From positions 1 through 30,302 of the forward strand of contig CANHEC010000002.1 in NCBI GenBank assembly GCA_947459455.1: a stretch of DNA of 30,302 bases. Direction: 5' to 3'. Below the pieces are notes generated by a model, which was not told the origin of the DNA, did no database searches, and saw only the letters and a list, made by a program, of their open reading frames with translations. Position numbers and translations under genes: made by a program. The stretch's first letter is position 1; each line of letters begins with the position of its first letter. Positions 1-7,040 of the stretch are shown here, one piece after another. The DNA comes from Chitinophagaceae bacterium. GTDB lineage: Bacteria > Bacteroidota > Bacteroidia > Chitinophagales > Chitinophagaceae.

Positions 1-62
1 GGCGGGCCGCCGCCGGCGAAGAACTAAGCTGGCGCAGCCTGCTGTTTGGCCGGCGGGCTTAG
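1..62 (+). CDS. C-terminal fragment of an unidentified protein (partial)
   Basis: Frame 3 is open from the window edge and ends at a TAG at 60-62, giving about 19 residues that end LLFGRRA. Codon use (GCC, CTG, GGC, CGC) looks like that of the neighbouring genes. The stop lies 9 bases from the convergent stop of the NADH dehydrogenase-like gene, a normal tail-to-tail arrangement. The fragment is too short to assign a family. It could equally be intergenic sequence that happens to be open. Confidence 0.3.
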   Translation, partial: RAAAGEELSWRSLLFGRRA

Positions 63-71
63 GTGCAGTCG

Positions 72-1361
72 TTACCGCGGTAGTGCTTTTTTCTCCCGGT
101 CAAATTCCCGAAAAATAAGCCGCAGGCTTTGGTCGTACGTGAGGTAGTTGTACAGCCAGTTGATAAACACCATCAGCTTGTTTTTGACACCGAGGATCAG
201 CATCAGGTGCAAAAACATCCATACCAACCACGCAAACAAGCCGCCGAAATGCAGTTTGGGCTTGGGTACATCTACCACGGCTTTGTTGCGCCCTACGGTG
301 GCCATGCTGCCAAGGTCGGTGTACTCGTAGGGCTGCCAGCTTTGTTGCTGCCGGCCATAGCGCAGCCAGTTGCGGGCCAGGTTGGCCGCCTGGTTTATGG
401 CCACATTGGCTACCTGTGGGTGCCCGTTGGGGTAGCGGGGCGTTTCCATATAGGCTACGTCGCCCAGCGCATACACATTGGGCAGGTTGGCCAGTTGGTT
501 GTAGCGGTTCACCCGGATGCGGTTGCCCCGCACAATCAGCGCCGGATCGATGCCGGCGGGCACATTGCCCTTGATGCCTGCCGCCCAAATCACCAGGGCT
601 GTATCAATGTAATTGCCATCTTGCAACGTAATGCGCTGGCCATCGTATTGCTGCAGCAGGCTATTGGTGCGTACTTCTACACCCAATTGCTGCAGGTAGC
701 GCTGGCTTTTTTCGCTGCTGCCGGCACTCATGGCCGCCAGTGTTTTACCGGTTCCTTCCAGCAGTATTATGCGCATCTGGGAAAAGTCGATTTCGGGATA
801 ATCTTTCGGCAGTACATAGCTTTTCATTTCGGCAATGGCGCCGCTGAGTTCCACCCCGGTGGGGCCGCCACCTACCACCACTACTGTCAGCAATCGCTGG
901 CGCTCTTGCTCGTCATTGGTTTGTAGCCAGGCTTCAAAGTTGGAAATGAGCTTGTGACGAAGTTGCAAAGCCTCCACCGTGCTTTTCATGGGAAAAGCAT
1001 GGGCTTCCAGTTGGGCATTGCCAAAAAAATTGGTGTCGGCGCCAGTGGCCAGCACCAGTTCATCGTACGGCAAACTGCCATGGGCCGTGTGCAGCAGTTG
1101 CGCCCGGGTGTCTATGCTGGTTACTTCATCCAGCCGTATGCGTACGTTGCGGCTGTTGTGAAATACTTTGCGTAGCGGAAAAGAAATATTGCTGGCATCG
1201 AGGCCCCCGGTAGCTACCTGGTAAAACAGCGGCTGAAACTGGTGGTAGTTGAACCGGTCGATCAGGGTGACTTGAAACCCTTTCTTGTTGTTGAGCTTTT
1301 TGGCCAATTGCAGCCCGGCAAAGCCCCCGCCTACAATCACAATGCGTTGGTCGGCTTCCAT
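72..1361 (-). CDS. ndh: NAD(P)/FAD-dependent oxidoreductase, type II NADH dehydrogenase-like
   Basis: Family knowledge: NDH-2 enzymes pass electrons from NADH through FAD to the quinone pool at the inner face of the cytoplasmic membrane without pumping protons. Seen here: an N-terminal FAD-binding Rossmann motif VIVGGGFAG at about residues 8-16, the FNYHQFQPLFYQVATG segment characteristic of NDH-2, a second NAD-binding motif VVVGGGPTG near residue 166, and an ALGDVA motif near residue 315 that contacts FAD. A hydrophobic C-terminal segment (LFAWLVWMFLHLMLILG) suits membrane anchoring. The 429-residue length is usual. An in-frame upstream start at 1439 would add 26 residues before the FAD motif. 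I chose the ATG at 1361 because a -7 box (TACCTTTG) ends 4 bases upstream of it and the Rossmann fold then begins normally. Single gene, convergent with whatever ends at 62. Confidence 0.9.
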   Translation of the reverse strand: MEADQRIVIVGGGFAGLQLAKKLNNKKGFQVTLIDRFNYHQFQPLFYQVATGGLDASNISFPLRKVFHNSRNVRIRLDEVTSIDTRAQLLHTAHGSLPYDELVLATGADTNFFGNAQLEAHAFPMKSTVEALQLRHKLISNFEAWLQTNDEQERQRLLTVVVVGGGPTGVELSGAIAEMKSYVLPKDYPEIDFSQMRIILLEGTGKTLAAMSAGSSEKSQRYLQQLGVEVRTNSLLQQYDGQRITLQDGNYIDTALVIWAAGIKGNVPAGIDPALIVRGNRIRVNRYNQLANLPNVYALGDVAYMETPRYPNGHPQVANVAINQAANLARNWLRYGRQQQSWQPYEYTDLGSMATVGRNKAVVDVPKPKLHFGGLFAWLVWMFLHLMLILGVKNKLMVFINWLYNYLTYDQSLRLIFREFDREKKALPR

Positions 1362-1365
1362 GCTG

Positions 1366-1373
1366 CAAAGGTA
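1366..1373 (-). promoter_or_regulatory. Bacteroidetes-type -7 box TACCTTTG of the ndh-like gene
   Basis: The minus strand reads TACCTTTG, an exact match to TAnnTTTG, and is followed by only 4 bases (CAGC) before the ATG at 1361. No clear TTG -33 element is visible at 17-21 bases upstream. The short distance suggests a leaderless or nearly leaderless transcript. Confidence 0.55.
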
Positions 1374-1429
1374 CCTGCCCTTGGCGCAGCAGCCGCTCAT
1401 GTGGCCTGCTATTGCTGGTAATGGAATGC

Positions 1430-1464
1430 AAAAAAACACCCCGCTTGCGGTGGCAGGCGGGGTG
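1430..1464 (-). terminator. Rho-independent terminator of the pspC gene
   Basis: CACCCCGC (1437-1444) pairs with GCGGGGTG (1457-1464) across a 12-base loop. On the minus strand the stem is followed by a run of seven T (complement of A at 1430-1436). It lies about 30 bases past the PspC stop codon and separates that unit from the ndh-like gene. Confidence 0.8.
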
Positions 1465-1494
1465 GGTACCGGGGGCTGTGCAGCTTTCCGGTGG

Positions 1495-3600
1495 TCAAAA
1501 CATTTTTACAAGCGATGCCAGCGGTGTAACGGCCAGGCGCTGGTTGGCAGCGGGCTGTATACTGGCAGTCGGTTTGTACCGATAGATGGTATCCTTTCTG
1601 ATTCTGGTGCCGCTGTCAACGGGTCGCTCGATCTCGGGTTGATCGTTGTTCCAATTATTTCGATCGTTCTTTTTCCTGTCTTCCCATTCCAGTCGGCTGT
1701 CTGACATTTTCATGTCCTGGTCGGTTTGCCAATAGAGGCCATCCTGCCAGTCGCTGTCGATATCGATACGCATACCGCGGCGGTTGCGGCCAAAATCGAT
1801 GCTGAAATAATCGTAGTCATCTACTTCATCGGCCAGCCGTATTTGCTTGCCCACCGGCACTTCTATTACTACCATTACTTTCTGGTTGCGCCATTTGTCT
1901 TCTTTGTACACGGTAAACGATTCGGGCAGGTACAGCGTATCACCTTGCTGGCGTATCGGGAAGTTGATTTTTTCAACCAGTTGCTGTGCCTGTGCCCGAT
2001 CGCGGCCTCGGCTCATGCGCACCAGGTGCACGTGGTACAGGCTGTCTTTGCTCTTCACTACGTTTACACGGGCGGTGTTCAGGTGCAGGCTATCGCCATC
2101 CATACTTAGTACGCCATCCATTTCCAGCCATCCGCTTTCGTACCGAATGTCGGTGCGGGCTATTTCTACCTGCAGCTTACCGCTGGCGGGTTGTACCAGG
2201 TTGATGTTTTCTTCTTTGCCAATATGGGCGCTGAAGCTGCGGCGAATGCTGGCCAGCAGGGCGATGACGCAAAACAGACCTACAAACCAAAGGGCGGTAA
2301 AACCATAGCCGAGAAATTTGTTGTGGGTGCGCACCTTCATGAGGCGGCGTATAAACCAGGTGAGCAGGGCAATGATGGGAATGCCGATGAAGAGAACCAC
2401 GGCACCAAACGCCATAAAGTATTGGGTATCGCCCTGCAAAAAGAAACTGTGGAAGGGCATGAATCCGACACCGGCGCCCAGCATGGCAATGGGGGCTACA
2501 AACAATCCGAAGGCAACACAACCCAGGATGAAGTAAATGAATGCCTTCACCAATATACCAAACACATGGGCGATGCCACCGCTGGAGCGTTTCACCTCCT
2601 GGTTAAAAGCGGCACCACGGTCCTGAAAGGTTTGCTTCATTTCGGTGCCCATTTTCTCGGCCGAAGCTTTCAGCTCTTCGCCCATTTTTTGGGCACGTCC
2701 CTTTACGCCTTGCAGGTCGCCTACTACTGTGTCGCGTATACTGTTCAGGTCTACTTTTTCACCCCGCATTTCCAGCTTTTCAGCTGCTGTTATTGCTTCG
2801 GGTAGTACTATCCAAAGAATGACGTATACCAGGATGAAAGTGCTGCCACCAAATCCACCTATGAACAGCGGACCATCATCGAAGAAGTTGCGGCCGATAG
2901 AGGTAACAATGCCAAACAAGAAGGGTGCGGCAAAGATGATACGGGGGATGGCGGGGTTGATATCGAAATACTTACCTAGGCCACCGCAAACGCCGCTGAT
3001 TACTTTATCATCGGGGTTGCGAAAGAGGCGTTTGCGAATATTGTTTTGCAGGCTGCGGCTGGGCAGTACAATCCACAATACAATGTAGATGAGAATGCCA
3101 GAGCCCCCCAACAGTGTGATGAGTACAAACAGGATACGGGCCAGGGCCGGATCGATGTTCATGTAGTGGGCAATGCCACTGGCCACACCTGCAATGATTT
3201 TGTCCTGTTCGTCGCGGTAGAGGCGCTTGGAAGCAGCTTCGCTCTGGCTGTACTGCTGGTACTGCTGCTGGTGGCCGGCCGATGAAGAGAAAGAGGATTG
3301 CTGCTGGCTATTGCCGGCGGCAGTGCTATCGGCATCGGCTTCGGCAAAGTCGGCCGGGCGGCCCATGCTGTCCATTACCTTGTTCACATCTTCGTCGGTA
3401 ATGCAGGCGGCACCTTTTTTCAGGTTTTCGCCAAACAGCTCGGCTATGCGGCTTTCGATGTCGTTGATGATTTCATCGCGGCCCTCTTCGTTGGCAAAGT
3501 AAGCCCGCAGGCTGCTGATGTAGTTTTGCAACATCTCGTAGGCGGTTTCCTCAATGGGAATAACGCGACCCTGGAAGTTGATGTTGATGACCTTTTTCAT
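1495..3600 (-). CDS. pspC: PspC domain-containing membrane protein with two PspC domains
   Basis: A 701-residue envelope protein. The N-terminal cytoplasmic part (1-75) has the conserved MKKVININFQGRVIPIEE start and an ESRIAELF segment found in Bacteroidetes PspC proteins. A low-complexity S/Q linker (about 95-122) follows. PspC domain 1 spans about 125-182 (KRLYRDEQDKIIAGVASG), and PspC domain 2 about 190-268 (KRLFRNPDDKVISGVCGG), each with its membrane helix. An amphipathic helical linker (270-340) follows, then three membrane helices near 346-376, 393-418 and 429-452. The C-terminal 245 residues look like a beta-rich exposed domain of the kind found in LiaF/PspC-like adhesive scaffolds. 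Known role of the family: cell-envelope stress sensing. The padR gene lies 131 bases upstream on the same strand and a terminator lies downstream, so the two are probably one transcript. The exact signal sensed is unknown. Confidence 0.88.
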   Translation of the reverse strand: MKKVININFQGRVIPIEETAYEMLQNYISSLRAYFANEEGRDEIINDIESRIAELFGENLKKGAACITDEDVNKVMDSMGRPADFAEADADSTAAGNSQQQSSFSSSAGHQQQYQQYSQSEAASKRLYRDEQDKIIAGVASGIAHYMNIDPALARILFVLITLLGGSGILIYIVLWIVLPSRSLQNNIRKRLFRNPDDKVISGVCGGLGKYFDINPAIPRIIFAAPFLFGIVTSIGRNFFDDGPLFIGGFGGSTFILVYVILWIVLPEAITAAEKLEMRGEKVDLNSIRDTVVGDLQGVKGRAQKMGEELKASAEKMGTEMKQTFQDRGAAFNQEVKRSSGGIAHVFGILVKAFIYFILGCVAFGLFVAPIAMLGAGVGFMPFHSFFLQGDTQYFMAFGAVVLFIGIPIIALLTWFIRRLMKVRTHNKFLGYGFTALWFVGLFCVIALLASIRRSFSAHIGKEENINLVQPASGKLQVEIARTDIRYESGWLEMDGVLSMDGDSLHLNTARVNVVKSKDSLYHVHLVRMSRGRDRAQAQQLVEKINFPIRQQGDTLYLPESFTVYKEDKWRNQKVMVVIEVPVGKQIRLADEVDDYDYFSIDFGRNRRGMRIDIDSDWQDGLYWQTDQDMKMSDSRLEWEDRKKNDRNNWNNDQPEIERPVDSGTRIRKDTIYRYKPTASIQPAANQRLAVTPLASLVKMF

Positions 3601-3731
3601 GGTGCATTTGTGTTTGAGAGGATGTTAGTTTGGAAGTGTGTGGTGTGGTGGGCGGTGTGGTGCGATGCTGTATGCGTGGTGCTGGTGTGGGTAGTGCGGT
3701 GCGGCAGTGTGCGGGGTGGGTGCGGCGTGTG
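3601..3731 (-). other. C-rich, G-poor padR-pspC intergenic spacer (rut-like)
   Basis: On the transcript strand this 131-base spacer is about half C and only about a tenth G (hand count about 67 C and 12 G), with repeated CACC/CCAC runs and almost no self-complementarity. Such long C-over-G stretches are the known hallmark of Rho utilisation sites. An alternative is a simple unstructured leader for pspC translation. No -7 box was found in it. The same base bias continues into the 3' end of padR. Confidence 0.45.
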
Positions 3732-4121
3732 TCAGGCTTCGTGATTGGTGGGGGTAATGAGGGGGGCGGGTGTGCTGGTGAGGGGGGCAAATGGGGCGGT
3801 ACCAATCACCCCGTTGACGGCGCTTACCATTTCAACCCAGGTGTTTTCCAGTTCCTGGTAAAAGGCAAGCCCCTTGTCGGTGAGGCTAAAGTACTTGCGT
3901 GGAGGGCCGCTGCTGCTTTCTACCCAGCGGTAGTTGAGCATACCTGCATTTTTGAGGCGTGTGAGGAGTGGGTACAGGGTACCTTCCAGCAGCTGAAAAT
4001 TCGCAGCCTTCATTTGTTCGATGATGTCGCTTGGGTAGGCCTCCCCTTTGCGAATCACCGACAACACGCAGAACTCCAGTACTCCCTTGCGCATTTGGCT
4101 GGCGGTGTTTTCGATGTTCAT
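3732..4121 (-). CDS. PadR family winged-helix transcriptional regulator
   Basis: A 129-residue protein that matches small PadR (PF03551) regulators: MRKGVLEFCVLSVIRKGEAYPSDI forms helix 1-2, LLEGTLYPLLTRLKNAGML forms the recognition helix, and GPPRKYFSLTDKG is the beta-wing, followed by a dimerisation helix near 90-107. The last 20 or so residues (rich in P, T and A) are a low-complexity tail encoded by C-rich DNA. Family members repress by binding an inverted repeat at their own promoter, and such a repeat is present at 4271-4293. The gene precedes the PspC-domain gene, a pairing that recurs in Bacteroidetes, so the likely target is this same operon. The inducing signal cannot be read from sequence. 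Confidence 0.9.
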   Translation of the reverse strand: MNIENTASQMRKGVLEFCVLSVIRKGEAYPSDIIEQMKAANFQLLEGTLYPLLTRLKNAGMLNYRWVESSSGPPRKYFSLTDKGLAFYQELENTWVEMVSAVNGVIGTAPFAPLTSTPAPLITPTNHEA

Positions 4122-4154
4122 GGTGTTTGTGTTTTACAATGTGTCGCAGATAGT

Positions 4155-4240
4155 GAACGAGAGCGGCTGACCTACAGGCGGCGGGTGTGTGAGTGGGTAA
4201 GTGTGGTGGTGAACCGCTGTCGGCTTTCCCGCTCTCGTTC
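4155..4240 (-). promoter_or_regulatory. Leader stem-loop in the padR 5' untranslated region
   Basis: Positions 4155-4166 and 4229-4240 are perfect 12-base inverted complements (GAACGAGAGCGG / CCGCTCTCGTTC). A second nested stem is possible between 4174-4181 and 4214-4220, with one bulge. The predicted transcript start lies a few bases upstream of the first arm, so the whole structure would sit at the 5' end of the padR mRNA, with a CA-rich loop and about 33 bases from stem to start codon. There is no T-run, so it is not a terminator. Confidence 0.55.
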
Positions 4241-4250
4241 TTTGACATCA

Positions 4251-4282
4251 CAAAGATATGGGCCTTTTTTGGTACTATGCAA
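4251..4282 (-). promoter_or_regulatory. padR-pspC promoter (-33 TTG, -7 TATCTTTG)
   Basis: The minus strand shows TTG (complement of 4280-4282), a 21-base spacer and TATCTTTG (complement of 4251-4258), a full match to the Bacteroidetes TAnnTTTG consensus. The predicted start of transcription is near 4244-4246, giving a leader of about 120 bases. This is the best-formed promoter in the window. Confidence 0.7.
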
Positions 4283-4293
4283 CACATAGTACC
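4271..4293. promoter_or_regulatory. Perfect inverted repeat, candidate PadR operator
   Basis: GGTACTATG (4271-4279), 5-base spacer, CATAGTACC (4285-4293): 9-base arms without mismatch. The repeat covers the -33 element of the padR promoter, the expected place for a self-repressing operator. A further TAGTAC half-site lies at 4304-4309, 17 bases from the TAGTAC within the right arm and in the same orientation. Other characterised PadR sites are short inverted repeats with TA-rich arms, which agrees with this reading. Confidence 0.65.
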
Positions 4294-4525
4294 ATCTTTC
4301 TTTTAGTACATGGCGTGTGGCAGTATTGTTTGAAAATGCTAAGTCGTTTAAAATCAATAATTTAAATTCCCCTCATCGAATATCGCCGCGAATATGGGCC
4401 TGGTGCCAGCGGTTGAAAAGCGGGGATGAATGGTAGCTACACCAGCCTGCGGAACCCTGCCTGAGTGCAGGTTGGGCCTCAGGCACTGCCTTTATAAGCG
4501 GCTGTGCCGTTAGGCAGGCAATGCC
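4294..4525. other. Intergenic region between padR promoter and DHFR-like gene; no gene seen
   Basis: No convincing coding sequence is present. The segment has an AT-rich patch at about 4340-4372. It also has a GCCTGAG (4459-4465) / CTCAGGC (4478-4484) inverted repeat with a 12-base loop lacking a T-run, lying upstream of the predicted promoter of the rightward gene. Its role is unknown. Confidence 0.4.
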
Positions 4526-4556
4526 GAACTTTGTAGGCTCAGTCCTTAAAAGAGCC
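4526..4556 (+). promoter_or_regulatory. Probable promoter and leader hairpin of the DHFR-like gene
   Basis: GAACTTTG (4526-4533) matches TAnnTTTG at all fixed positions but the first. It is followed by GGCTC (4536-4540) and GAGCC (4552-4556), a small hairpin immediately before the ATG at 4562. No convincing -33 element was seen. Confidence 0.4.
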
Positions 4557-4561
4557 AGATC

Positions 4562-5101
4562 ATGGGCAAAATTGTATTGTACATCGCCACTTCCATAGAT
4601 GGGCGCATCGCCGATGCCGAAGGCAATGTAGCCTACCTCGATGCCTACGGCGGAAAGGAAGAAGATTATGGATACCAAGCCTTTATAGAAAAGATTGGCA
4701 CGGTAGTGATGGGGGCCGCCACGTACGAAAAGGTGCTGAGCTTCAGCTATTGGTACGAAGGGAAGGACCACGTCATATTTGCCAGCCGGGAGCTGACGGT
4801 GCCCGAAGGGCGTTCGATCAGGCAGCTGAGCGACGACCCTTCGGCAGTGGCGGCCGAGCTGCGGCAGCAATCTACTGATACCTGGCTGGTGGGTGGGGCC
4901 GCCCTGCTCAGCAGTTTTTTGCAACGCCGGCTGGTAGATGAAATGATCATTACAGTGGTGCCGGAATATCTCGGTGGAGGAATCAGCCTTTGGCAGGAAG
5001 TGCAGTCGGCCGCCAGCCATTGGCAATTATTGCAAAGCCGCTCTTTTGCCGATGGCGTGGTACAGCTGCATTACCACCGCACCGACGCCAAACATCACTA
5101 G
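4562..5101 (+). CDS. Dihydrofolate reductase family protein (RibD C-terminal-like)
   Basis: A 179-residue protein of the PF01872 fold, the NADPH-dependent reductase domain shared by DHFR and the RibD reductase. Visible landmarks are an N-terminal strand with SIDGRIA (11-17), MGAATYE at 50-56 (equivalent to the MGRKTYE nucleotide-binding motif), a strand carrying IFASREL, the WLVGGAALL glycine motif at 108-116, and VPEYLGGGISLW at 133-144 (equivalent to the VPVLLGxGxxLF segment). Length and order match stand-alone YyaP/YwjB-type proteins, whose physiological substrate is generally not established, so true folate or riboflavin synthesis should not be assumed. It is a monocistronic gene, divergent from padR, and ends 8 bases before a strong bidirectional terminator. 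Confidence 0.85.
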   Translation: MGKIVLYIATSIDGRIADAEGNVAYLDAYGGKEEDYGYQAFIEKIGTVVMGAATYEKVLSFSYWYEGKDHVIFASRELTVPEGRSIRQLSDDPSAVAAELRQQSTDTWLVGGAALLSSFLQRRLVDEMIITVVPEYLGGGISLWQEVQSAASHWQLLQSRSFADGVVQLHYHRTDAKHH

Positions 5102-5107
5102 GCCAAC

Positions 5108-5140
5108 AAAAAAAGCGACTACGTGCGTAGTCGCTTTTTT
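5108..5140. terminator. Bidirectional Rho-independent terminator
   Basis: An A-run (5108-5114), then GCGACTACG (5115-5123), the two-base centre TG, CGTAGTCGC (5126-5134) and a T-run (5135-5140). The stem is perfect, and the flanking A and T runs let it work for both the rightward DHFR-like gene and the leftward glycoside hydrolase gene, whose stop is at 5167. Confidence 0.9.
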
Positions 5141-5166
5141 CTGGCAGCTTTAGCAGCCTGTTTCCT

Positions 5167-6393
5167 TCAGCGGCTGCCCGGCCTGGGGGCCAGCCACGGC
5201 ATGGCAGGGGTGGGTACCTGCTGCCGGTAGTAGTTCTGCTGCAGGCTATCGTTCCAGCCATTGGGGTTGTTCAAAAAGCTTTTGCTGCTGAAGTATACCT
5301 GACCCTGGATATTGGGCGTGGTACGTGTCAGTTGAATTTGTCGGGGCAGCTGTGTTTTGTCTTTCCAGGCAGCGTTGCTATTGGCGCGGTACGGTGCCAG
5401 GCCAATGTAGCAGTGGCGGCCGTAGCTGTGTTCGCTCCACCAGTTGATGAGGGTCAGATAGTCCGCCCTTTCGTGTCCTATTTCCCAATACAACTGGGGT
5501 ACCACATAATCAATCCACCCCTTGCGCAGCCACAGCAGAATATCGGCATACAAATGATCGTAGTTGGTCAGGGCCTTTGTATCACTGCCGTCCGGGTCGT
5601 CGCTCTTGTTTCGCCATACGCCAAAAGGACTGATGCCAAATTTTACCCATGGCTTTTCCTGTTTGATGGCCCTCCCAAGTTTGGCAATAATGCTATCTAC
5701 ATTGCTTCGGCGCCACTGGTCCCTGGCCATGCCATTGCCATAGCGCTGGTAGGCTTTTGCATCCGGAAAGTCCTTGCCGCTCACCGGGTAGGGATAGAAA
5801 TAGTCATCGAAATGGATGCCATCTACATCGTAGCGCTTTACAATGTCGCGGATCACCCTGGTTACAAAATCCTGTGCTTCGGGTACGCCGGGGTTGAAAT
5901 AGCGGGTGGTTTTGCTGGCATCGCCATAATCTACAAACCACTCGGGGTACAGCCTGGTAGGGTGGTTGGCGGCCACACTGCTGCGGGCGGTGTTGAATAC
6001 TGCCCGGTAGGGGTTTAGCCACGCATGAAATTCCATGCCCCGCCGGTGCGTTTCTTCAATCATGAATTGGAGCGGATCGTAATAGGGCGAGGGTGCCTGA
6101 CCCTGTTTGCCGGTCAGGTATTCGCTCCAGGGTTCCAGCTCGCTGGGGTAAAAAGCATCGGCTGCCGGTCGTATTTGCATCACAATGGCGTTCATGCCAT
6201 TCTTGCGATGCATGTCCAGCAGCGCAATGAATTCCCGCTTTTGCTCGTCGGTGCTCAGGCCCCGTTTACTGGGCCAATCAATATTTTCTACGGTGGCTAT
6301 CCAAGCCGCTCTGAATTCGGCCTTTTGCGCATGGGCAGCTCCTAATGAGCTGACAACCAGCGCTACCACCAGCAAGTACCTATACAATGTCAT
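5167..6393 (-). CDS. Secreted glycoside hydrolase-like protein (GHL10/DUF187, YngK type)
   Basis: A 408-residue exported protein. A signal peptide of 22 residues (MTLYRYLLVVALVVSSLG..AHA, cleavage before Q) is followed at once by EFRAAWIATVENIDWPS, the conserved start of the GHL10 (PF02638) TIM-barrel family. Further conserved landmarks are QIRPAADAFYPS (73-84), WLNPYR (125-130), YFNPG (165-169), DGIHFDDYFYP (191-201, carrying the likely acidic active-site residues), GISPFGVWRN and the VPQLYWE strand. The family is related to glycosidases and is often placed near cell-wall or exopolysaccharide genes; substrates are rarely known. Some relatives such as B. subtilis YngK are about 100 residues longer at the C-terminus, and this protein ends shortly after the barrel. 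A TATATTCG box ends 4 bases before the ATG. Confidence 0.88.
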   Translation of the reverse strand: MTLYRYLLVVALVVSSLGAAHAQKAEFRAAWIATVENIDWPSKRGLSTDEQKREFIALLDMHRKNGMNAIVMQIRPAADAFYPSELEPWSEYLTGKQGQAPSPYYDPLQFMIEETHRRGMEFHAWLNPYRAVFNTARSSVAANHPTRLYPEWFVDYGDASKTTRYFNPGVPEAQDFVTRVIRDIVKRYDVDGIHFDDYFYPYPVSGKDFPDAKAYQRYGNGMARDQWRRSNVDSIIAKLGRAIKQEKPWVKFGISPFGVWRNKSDDPDGSDTKALTNYDHLYADILLWLRKGWIDYVVPQLYWEIGHERADYLTLINWWSEHSYGRHCYIGLAPYRANSNAAWKDKTQLPRQIQLTRTTPNIQGQVYFSSKSFLNNPNGWNDSLQQNYYRQQVPTPAMPWLAPRPGSR

Positions 6394-6397
6394 GCGG

Positions 6398-6405
6398 CGA
6401 ATATA
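6398..6405 (-). promoter_or_regulatory. -7 box TATATTCG of the GHL10 gene
   Basis: The minus strand reads TATATTCG, one mismatch from TAnnTTTG and the same TTCG variant seen at several other genes in this window. Only 4 bases separate it from the ATG at 6393, again pointing to a leaderless or near-leaderless message. Confidence 0.45.
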
Positions 6406-6479
6406 GGCACGAAAAGAAGGTGCTGTTTGGGAGCACTTCCTATCACAAAGTCAAAACTTGGGAAAGCAGTAGAATACCA

Positions 6480-6965
6480 CTACATCACGGCCCGCAGAAA
6501 ATGTACTTCCTGCGTTTCTTCGGCCCGCACCTTGTTCAGCAGGTGCGACAACATCGCTACTTCATTTTCATCAAGGCCGGCCAAAATGCCGTCTACCTGA
6601 TGGTCGTGTACATCTACTTCGGCCAGCAGTGAAAGGCCAGCTTCAGAGATGATCACGTCTACAAGGCGCTTGTCGTGTGCCGACACCGACTTTTTTACCA
6701 ATCCTTTCAATACCAGTCGGTCAACAATGCGGCTCGTGTCGCTCATTTTGTCGAGCATGCGGTCGCGTATCTGCATGGTACTCAGCGGCTCATCCGAGCT
6801 GCGAAGTATGCGCAGAATGTTGAATTGCTGGATGGTCAGATTGAAGGTGTCGAGATGGGTCTTCAACTTTTCCATGACCCAGTTGTGGGTGAGGATCAGG
6901 TTCATGACTGCCTTTTGGTAATCATTCCTGAACGTTTGCTGACGCAAAGCGTTTTCAATGCCCAT
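6480..6965 (-). CDS. MarR family transcriptional regulator
   Basis: A 161-residue winged-helix protein. Helices at the N-terminus (LTHNWVMEKLKTHLDTFNLT) form half the dimer interface. FNILRILRSSDEPLSTMQIRDRML gives helices 2-3, KMSDTSRIVDRLVLKGLVKKS the recognition helix, and DKRLVDVIISEAG the wing with the DxR motif typical of MarR. The C-terminal helices (ENEVAMLSHLLNKVRAEE) complete the dimer interface. A GTG three codons upstream (6974) is a possible alternative start; I prefer the ATG at 6965. Ligand and targets are unknown. It could regulate the GHL10 gene that follows 86 bases downstream on the same strand, and itself, since its promoter region contains repeated TATTTG elements. Confidence 0.9.
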   Translation of the reverse strand: MGIENALRQQTFRNDYQKAVMNLILTHNWVMEKLKTHLDTFNLTIQQFNILRILRSSDEPLSTMQIRDRMLDKMSDTSRIVDRLVLKGLVKKSVSAHDKRLVDVIISEAGLSLLAEVDVHDHQVDGILAGLDENEVAMLSHLLNKVRAEETQEVHFLRAVM

Positions 6966-7009
6966 AATGTGCACTGTTTAAGGGTTACGAATCAAGGTTT
7001 TAGGTAAGG

Positions 7010-7040
7010 CGAAGGTAACCATCTTGCCCACATTATCAAA
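7010..7040 (-). promoter_or_regulatory. MarR gene promoter (-33 TTTG, -7 TACCTTCG)
   Basis: The minus strand has TTTG (complement of 7037-7040), a 19-base spacer and TACCTTCG (complement of 7010-7017). The -33 element is part of a TATTTG that is repeated 14 bases upstream (complement of 7051-7056), a possible binding site for the regulator itself. The predicted leader is about 40 bases. Confidence 0.55.

Noticed and set aside
129..926. Long rightward open frame opposite the ndh-like gene
   Set aside because: It is antisense to a clear NDH-2 protein with two Rossmann motifs, and its own translation shows no domain; an antisense effect of codon bias.
2191..2805. Rightward open frame opposite pspC
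   Set aside because: The minus-strand frame has two PspC domains and membrane helices; the plus frame has no recognisable feature.
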